DNA from: Hirundichthys speculiger
Taxonomy: Eukaryota > Chordata > Actinopteri > Beloniformes > Exocoetidae
Length of the DNA: 64,000 nt
Assembly (NCBI GenBank): GCA_018398805.1
Contig: JAGFBZ010000739.1
Coordinates: 614,001-678,000 of the forward strand
Direction: 5' to 3'
Of this stretch, positions 59,168-64,000 are shown in pieces. The position numbers were made by a program, and so were the translations under genes. A model generated the notes under the pieces. It did no database searches. It was given only the letters and a program-made list of their open reading frames with translations, and was not told where the DNA came from. The stretch's first letter is position 1. Each line of letters begins with the position of its first letter.

Positions 59168-59998
59168 TTGACAGCCTGGTGGGATTTTCACCAGATAGCT
59201 AATACCAGCATCTCACCAAATAAATACACACCGATCTGGAATAATCCTGACTTTCAAATAAACCGGAAACCCTTAAATTTCATGTCATGGATTAACAAGG
59301 GCATTACCCATCTCAATCATCCATCCATCCATCCATTTCTATACCCGTTTCATCCTCTGAAGGGTCACGGGGATCTGCTGGAGCCTATCCCAGCTGTCTA
59401 CATCAATCATATCTATGAAAATAATTATATGGTCACACTTGCTCATCTTGTCCAGAAACACAAGACTGAACAAAAGCAATTCTTAGAATATCTTCAGGTT
59501 AAAACTGCCGTGCAGGCTAAAATGAATAAAACATCTAACCTCAGTCTCCCACCATTGATCTTAGAATTCACTAGAATCTCTAGTCACCAAAAAGTCCTGT
59601 CTAAAATTTATAAATTAATTTCAACAGTTGACCGTACAATCTCAGTCCCTTCAACTAAATGGGAGCAGGACTTAGAACTCACCACCAATGAAGAATTCTG
59701 GCCCCAAATTTGCAAAAATATATTTTATTCAGCTGCTAATGCAAATCTGAAACTCATACAATATAATATATCCACAAAGTGCTCTTTACTGGGGAAAAAA
59801 TGTTTAAAATGGGCTTTAAAGACACAAAAATATGCTCACATTGTACACAGAAAGCAGCTGACTCCTACTTTCATGCCATGTGAGAATGTACACCAGTTAA
59901 ACCATTCTGGCTCAATATTATCAAAACTCTCTCCCAACTTCTGGACTGTAACATCCCAGTATCACCTTCCCTCTGTTTACTGGGAGACTTCTCCATGA
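59168..59998 (+). pseudogene. L1 ORF2 C-terminal open frame (276 codons)
   Basis: The longest continuous open frame in the window. It contains TPIWNNPDFQ, an insertion-derived segment HPSIHPFLYPFHPLKGHGDL that is antisense SINE, then QKHKTEQKQFLEYLQVKTAV and the C-terminal region to VTSQYHLPSVYWETSP. The reading LLGDFSMTTLDNNSKKTLFI, expected next in L1 ORF2, continues in another frame after 59985. It is not a host gene. Confidence 0.8.
59321..59402 (-). mobile_element. 5'-truncated SINE inserted in the L1 frame, with 8-bp duplication
   Basis: Plus strand: (ccat)n, then ttctatacccgtttcatcct, gaagggtcacggggatctgc and tggagcctatcccagctgtc. This is the antisense of the 3' end of the SINE at 61023. 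Tcaatcat stands on both sides (59313-59320 and 59403-59410). Insert plus one duplication is 90 bp, 30 codons, so the surrounding frame is preserved. Confidence 0.7.
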
Positions 59999-60170
59999 CC
60001 ACCCTGGATAATAACTCCAAGAAAACTCTCTTTATCGCCTTAAAGAGATAATTGCAATAATGCAACAAGTTACATGCAAAGCCACGTTCTTACTGCAGAA
60101 GGATTATTTTAATTTTATTACACCATCACTACATGGTGGATGATCAATTAGAAATGTGAAGTTATTAATA

Positions 60171-61022
60171 TTTTTTTTACTTGTAATTTATTTTTGCCTT
60201 CAAGCTGTTTAATAGTATTTAATAAGAGGTAACGACAGCAAAGATTTTTTTTCTCTCATCTGATATATAAGATTAATTTGATATGTAGAAAGAAATCTAA
60301 TAACATGAAAGATAAGAATCAAATAGCGTGTGTTAAGCACAAGGCCAAAGCCATGTTGACCTACCAGCCTTCCCTCTCCTGAATATGGCAGCTTTCCTGT
60401 TGGCCATGTCTGCTGTGAACAGGTGGCTCGGGCGGAAGGCCCATGTTGCGTTTGTGCGGACTGAACTGAAGAACATCCCTCTCGCTCCAAACTAAAATAC
60501 TCTCTCGCAGCCTCAAAAACACGACCCGTCTTTCATTTCCTTCAGAGGACTTGTTACACGTTCTTTCAAATTCAATCAGTTGGAGAAGTAGGAAATTGAG
60601 TAGCGGCATAACACGGTTTGAATTTATTAGTCCATCACTGCTGAGGTAGCACAGCCACTGCGACTCAGAGCACCGCTTCTGATAATTCATCTTCTGCTGT
60701 CATTTATTAGGATTCAGCAATGATTCCATCTGCACACACGGAAGACCCGAGGCGAAAAACAATATTATCACCTCCGATAAGACAAGAAGAAAAGAGTGTA
60801 TGAACTGGACTGTGGAGAGCATTTGGAGAATTATTAATAACAAATTTAAATGTATAAATTTATAGCTTTTAAAAGAAAACAACTTTCCTTTACTGTGTTG
60901 CAAGTGATGCATCCTTTGACCAAAATAAATGAATAAATAATAATGATAATATTATTTTTGTTGGACTGCCTTCAACTTTGATTTCAGCACACGTTCTCCA
61001 TGGCATCATTTGCAATTATTTG
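60171..61022. other. no assigned feature
   Basis: A+T-rich. A patch at 60360-60690 is moderately G+C-rich with a minus frame of 109 codons and no known motif. Confidence 0.35.
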
Positions 61023-61383
61023 GGCAGCACAGCTTGGTGGTCTGTTGCCTCACAGCAAGAAGGTTCCTGGTTCGGACCTCAACAGGGGTCTTTCTGTGGG
61101 AAGTTTGCATGTTCTCCTCGTGCTTGTGTGGCCTTCCTCTTGGTACTCTGACCTCCTCCATCAGTCGAGAGACATGCATGTCAGGTTAACTGGTGGTTCT
61201 AAGTTGGCCGTAGGAGTAATTGTGAGTGTGCGTGGTTGTTCGTCTACATGTGGCCCTGCAATGGACTGGTGACCTGTCCAGGATGGACCCCTGCCTTTTT
61301 CGCCCAGAGAGAGCTGGGATAGACTCCAGCAGATTTATGTGACCCGAGATAGGTCTAAACGGATATGGTGGATAATGGATGGA
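61023..61383 (+). mobile_element. tRNA-like SINE, near full length
   Basis: The head is ggcagcacagcttggtggtc and tgttgcctcacagcaagaag, then ggttcctggttcggacctc, which resembles a pol III B box (GGTTCGAnnCC). The body has gtttgcatgttctcctcgtg, agacatgcatgtcaggttaa, tgcaatggactggtgacctg, tccaggatggacccctgcc and gagctgggatagactccagc. The end is atggatggatg. This layout is widespread in teleost genomes. It gives the reference for the fragments at 645, 50646, 56779 and 59321. The diverged boxes make transcription unlikely. Confidence 0.75.
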
Positions 61384-61429
61384 TGCCATTATTTTACATC
61401 AAGATCTCGTGTTGACGATGGGAGAGTCT

Positions 61430-62300
61430 GACCACTACACAAAGTCTTCTCAGGCTTATCGCAAAGATTCTCAGTGGTGTAAAGGTCTGGACTCTGGTGG
61501 CCAATCCGTGTATGAAAATGACTCCTTCTCCCTAAACCAGTCTTTCACAACCTGAACCAGATGAATTCAGGCATTGACACCCTGGAATATCCCCATGACA
61601 TCAGGGAAGAAAAAAGAAAACATTGACGGAATAAACTGTTCATTCAGTTTATTCAGGTCTTCAGCTGACCTCATAATGTTGCTGAACCTGGACCTGACCA
61701 ACTGCAGCAACCCCAATCATCGCACTGCCCCCACAGGGTTATAGGGTAGGAACTGGGCATAATGGGAGCATCACTTCATCCACCTGTCTTCTTACCCTGA
61801 TGCTCCCATCACTCTGGAACAGGGCGAATCTGTCCATTAGACCACATGACCTTCTTCCATTGCTCCAGAGTCTAATCTTTATGCTCGCTAGCAAACTAAA
61901 GCTCTTTTTCTACCCAATTAGCTTCACTAATAATTGGTTTTCTCAAGGCCACACAGCTGTTTAGCTCCAATCCCTTGAGTTCCCTTCACACTGTGCATGT
62001 GAAAATGTTCTTACTTTCATTATTAAAGCCATGAATTCTACTGTTTTTTTTAATGATTTGATCACACCAAATGTTTCTTCCTCGAACATTATGGTTCCCC
62101 ACTACCCCTCCAGTTTCTAATAATGCATCTGACAGTTCTGAACCCAGTTTTTAAGCAGCTTCAGCAACCTCCTTTGCTTGATGAATAACAATAATTTGAA
62201 CCCTTCTGAAACAATCTTTTCCAAGAGCACAGGATTTGTCTCCCGACATGGTTGTTTAAGAAATGAGAAGCTACTCATTCTGTATTTCATCCTAAACCAT
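61430..62300 (-). mobile_element. Tc1-like transposon remnant, antisense, no intact frame
   Basis: The plus strand carries, in order, ggtctggactctggtggcca, ggaatatccccatgacatca, tcagctgacctcataatg, ctgaacctggacctgaccaa, ctgatgctcccatcactctg and gaacagggcgaatctgtcca. It then has tagaccacatgaccttcttc, cacagctgtttagctccaat and cgacatggttgtttaagaaa. This is the antisense of a well-known fish Tc1-like transposase family from its catalytic core toward its N-terminal helix-turn-helix. A deletion removes part near 62060. Terminal repeats were not found. Confidence 0.65.
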
Positions 62301-62397
62301 GTCGATGGTTTGGAGCAGCAGTATGTGGTGGACTCAGAGAGTAGTAGTACCTGTCAACCACGTAGCTAATGTGGCTCTTTACTTTATTTGCAATGGA

Positions 62398-64000
62398 AGT
62401 ATAGTCACTTTATTTTTAATTTAATAGCATCTTTCAAAGCATAAGGGCAACTCAAAGTGCTTTACAAAATAAAGCCAAACATAAAACAGCAATGGGTGAC
62501 AAATAAAAGTGAGCACAAGTAAAAAAACAATGAGAGAACACATTGAAGCATAAAAGTATAGTATGAACAAACGAGTGTACTGAAACTAATATAAACAAGT
62601 ATAGTAAAAACAAGAGTATAAAATCAATGAATCAACCAGAGGCTCTCCCAAACAGGAAGGTCTTAATTTTAGACTTAAATGTTATGACAGAGAGAGCATT
62701 TTGTATCCAGACCAGTCGTTGGTTCCACAGGAAAGAAGCTGCCTCCAGTTCTGGACCTGGTCAACAGTGAGTAACCAGCAGATCGAGGTGGAAGTAGTCT
62801 GGTAGATTTATATTGAACAATGACGTCTTTAATATAAGATGGGACCAGGACAGTTTCCACTTTTTATGTCAAAAGCAGAATTTTGAATTGAATTTTAAAT
62901 TGAACAGGTAACCAATGAAGAGAAGCTAAAACAGAGACGTGATCTATCTTGGGAGTAACAGTTAGAAGTCTGGCACCGGTATTTTGGATCAACTGAAACA
63001 TTTTGATCGAATTATTTGGACATCGGGTAGTAAATCGGCCTTGTAACAAATGCATGTATTTGTTTTTCTTCATCAGAACACTAAAGGATCTTCCTGATTT
63101 TTTAAATATTACGCAGATGGAAGAAAGCCATTCTGGAGACCTGTTTGATATGTGGTTTGAATAACAAATTCTAGTCAAAGATGACTCCAAGGTTTCTCAC
63201 AGTGGTGCTGAAAATCAAACTGATGCCATCAAGATAGATTCAATCATTTGATATGATTTTCTGAGGTGTTCAGAGTCAAAAATTATAACTTCTGTTTCGT
63301 TTGAATTTTAAGAGCAGAAAATTACGGGCCATCTGCATTTTTATATTTCTGAGGCAAGTCTGTAGCTTCAGAAATTTATTAGTGTGATGGGGCTCCATGG
63401 AAAAGCTGGTTTCATCTGCATAACATTGAAAGTCAATGTCATCATTTCTAATAATGCCACCTAAAGGAAGCATGTAAAGATTGAACAACATTGGTCCAAG
63501 TCAACCCTGTGGAACACCATTAGCTATGTCTGGAAAGTATCAAGGACATGCCATTTACATGGACAAACTAAACTCTGTCAGATAAATATGACATAAACCA
63601 GCCTAAATCAGAGCTCTTGATCCCAATAAAGTGCTCAAGTAAGTCTAATAATATATTGTGACCATTGGTGTCAAAAGCTGTGCCGAGGTCCAACAGAACA
63701 AAAACAGAGAAAACACCACCACCAGAGGCAACGAGGAAGTCATTTGTACCTTTTAATTAAAGCAGTTTCAGTGCTATAAATTAACTCCAAATCTGGACTG
63801 AAACTCATCATGCAAACTGTTACTCTGCATTTGTGGAGTTAGTTGTTTTAGGAAAACTTGTTCAAGGATCCTGGATGTAAAAGAAAGGTTAGGTTGAAAA
63901 TAGGTCTGGACTTGGCTAATTCATTGAGATAAAGGCTGTACTTTTTGAGGAGTGGTTTCACCGCAGCTAACTTAAACAGCTGTGGTACATAACCAGTTGT
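62398..64000 (-). mobile_element. L2-type LINE, RT domain to 3' end, runs off the window
   Basis: Minus strand from the window edge: TGYVPQLFKLAAVKPLLKK, LNELAKSRPIFNLTFLL, STETALIKRYK, LLDLGTAFDT-like, then FNLYMLPLGGIIRNDDIDFQ and CYADETSF, the place of the YADD catalytic box. Further on come LIQNTGARLLT, ISVLASLHWLPVQFKIQFKI-like and the 3' end gctttgtaaagcactttgag with ttaaataaag near 62400. These are palm and thumb parts of a reverse transcriptase of the L2 kind. YADE replaces YADD and several stops occur, so the copy is dead. The N-terminal endonuclease would lie beyond 64000. Confidence 0.8.

Larger units (their letters stand above)
58730..60170 (+). mobile_element. L1-type LINE, C-terminal part of ORF2, broken
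   Basis: Successive frames read NLIGRIATVKMTTLPMINYL, PPSSWFKSLDTIVSQYYWKN, QYIYKWINPKQCDSSWMDLE, WWDFHQIANTSISPNKYTPI and WNNPDFQINRKPLNFMSW. Later come KWEQDLELTTNEEFWPQICK and LKWALKTQKYAHIVH. This is the region after the RT core in L1-clade ORF2 of fishes (GRIxxxKMxxLPxxxYxF, PIWNNPxF, FxxWxxKGI). There are frame breaks near 58990, 59105 and 59985, and the 5' part is absent. The frame from 59168 to 59998 stays open for 276 codons despite a SINE insertion. Confidence 0.8.

Noticed and set aside
61023..61110. tRNA gene
   Set aside because: The tRNA-like head with B-box resemblance belongs to a SINE; no cloverleaf or anticodon arm can be drawn.

Overview
This window is vertebrate nuclear DNA, almost certainly from a teleost fish. 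Interrupted coding exons have canonical gt/ag junctions. The intergenic and intronic space is filled with element types familiar from fish genomes: L2-type LINE tails ending in (TTGAA)n, Tc1-like transposons, hAT-type elements with 8-bp target duplications, a piggyBac remnant at TTAA, an L1 ORF2 fragment and a tRNA-like SINE ending in (ATGG)n. There is no bacterial operon, CRISPR array or viral genome.

One host gene is recognisable. Seven exons on the minus strand, in transcript order 50086-49896, 40463-40273, 32603-32498, 32228-31992, 28381-28159, 17547-17205 and 8804-8036, join in compatible phases. They encode about 685 residues of a BRINP-family protein, best matched by eye to BRINP3. The product has the MACPF signature (Y-G-T-H-F-x6-G-G), two cysteine-rich blocks, a conserved C-terminal region and a stop at 8038-8036. 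The exon carrying the start codon and signal peptide was not found and presumably lies beyond base 64000. The last exon has a net +1 (equivalently -2) frame change at about 8559-8564, so a literal translation loses the last ~170 residues although the correct frame continues intact afterwards.

Layout: 1-2.6 kb, L2-type LINE pieces and a SINE piece; 2.6-7.8 kb, mostly unassigned, with a 25-G run and a fold-back repeat; 7.8-8.8 kb, last brinp3 exon; 8.8-17.2 kb, intron with a Tc1-like element, a piggyBac remnant next to a hAT-like fragment, and an inverted second hAT-like copy; 17.2-32.6 kb, four exons with introns carrying LINE endonuclease, Tc1 and hAT remnants; 32.6-40.3 kb, intron with a 27-bp-unit minisatellite of about 0.93 kb and a complete hAT-like element; 40.3-50.1 kb, two exons separated by an intron rich in hAT-like elements and LTR candidates; 50.1-64 kb, upstream intron or 5' flank packed with hAT, LINE, SINE and Tc1 remnants.

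I found no convincing undescribed biological system. The best leads are the frameshift in the last brinp3 exon, the 27-bp minisatellite that is open on both strands, the piggyBac remnant with its 18-bp perfect palindrome, a SINE insertion that keeps an L1 ORF in frame, and several non-autonomous DNA elements with clear terminal repeats and target duplications. Family assignments were made by recognition without a database search.
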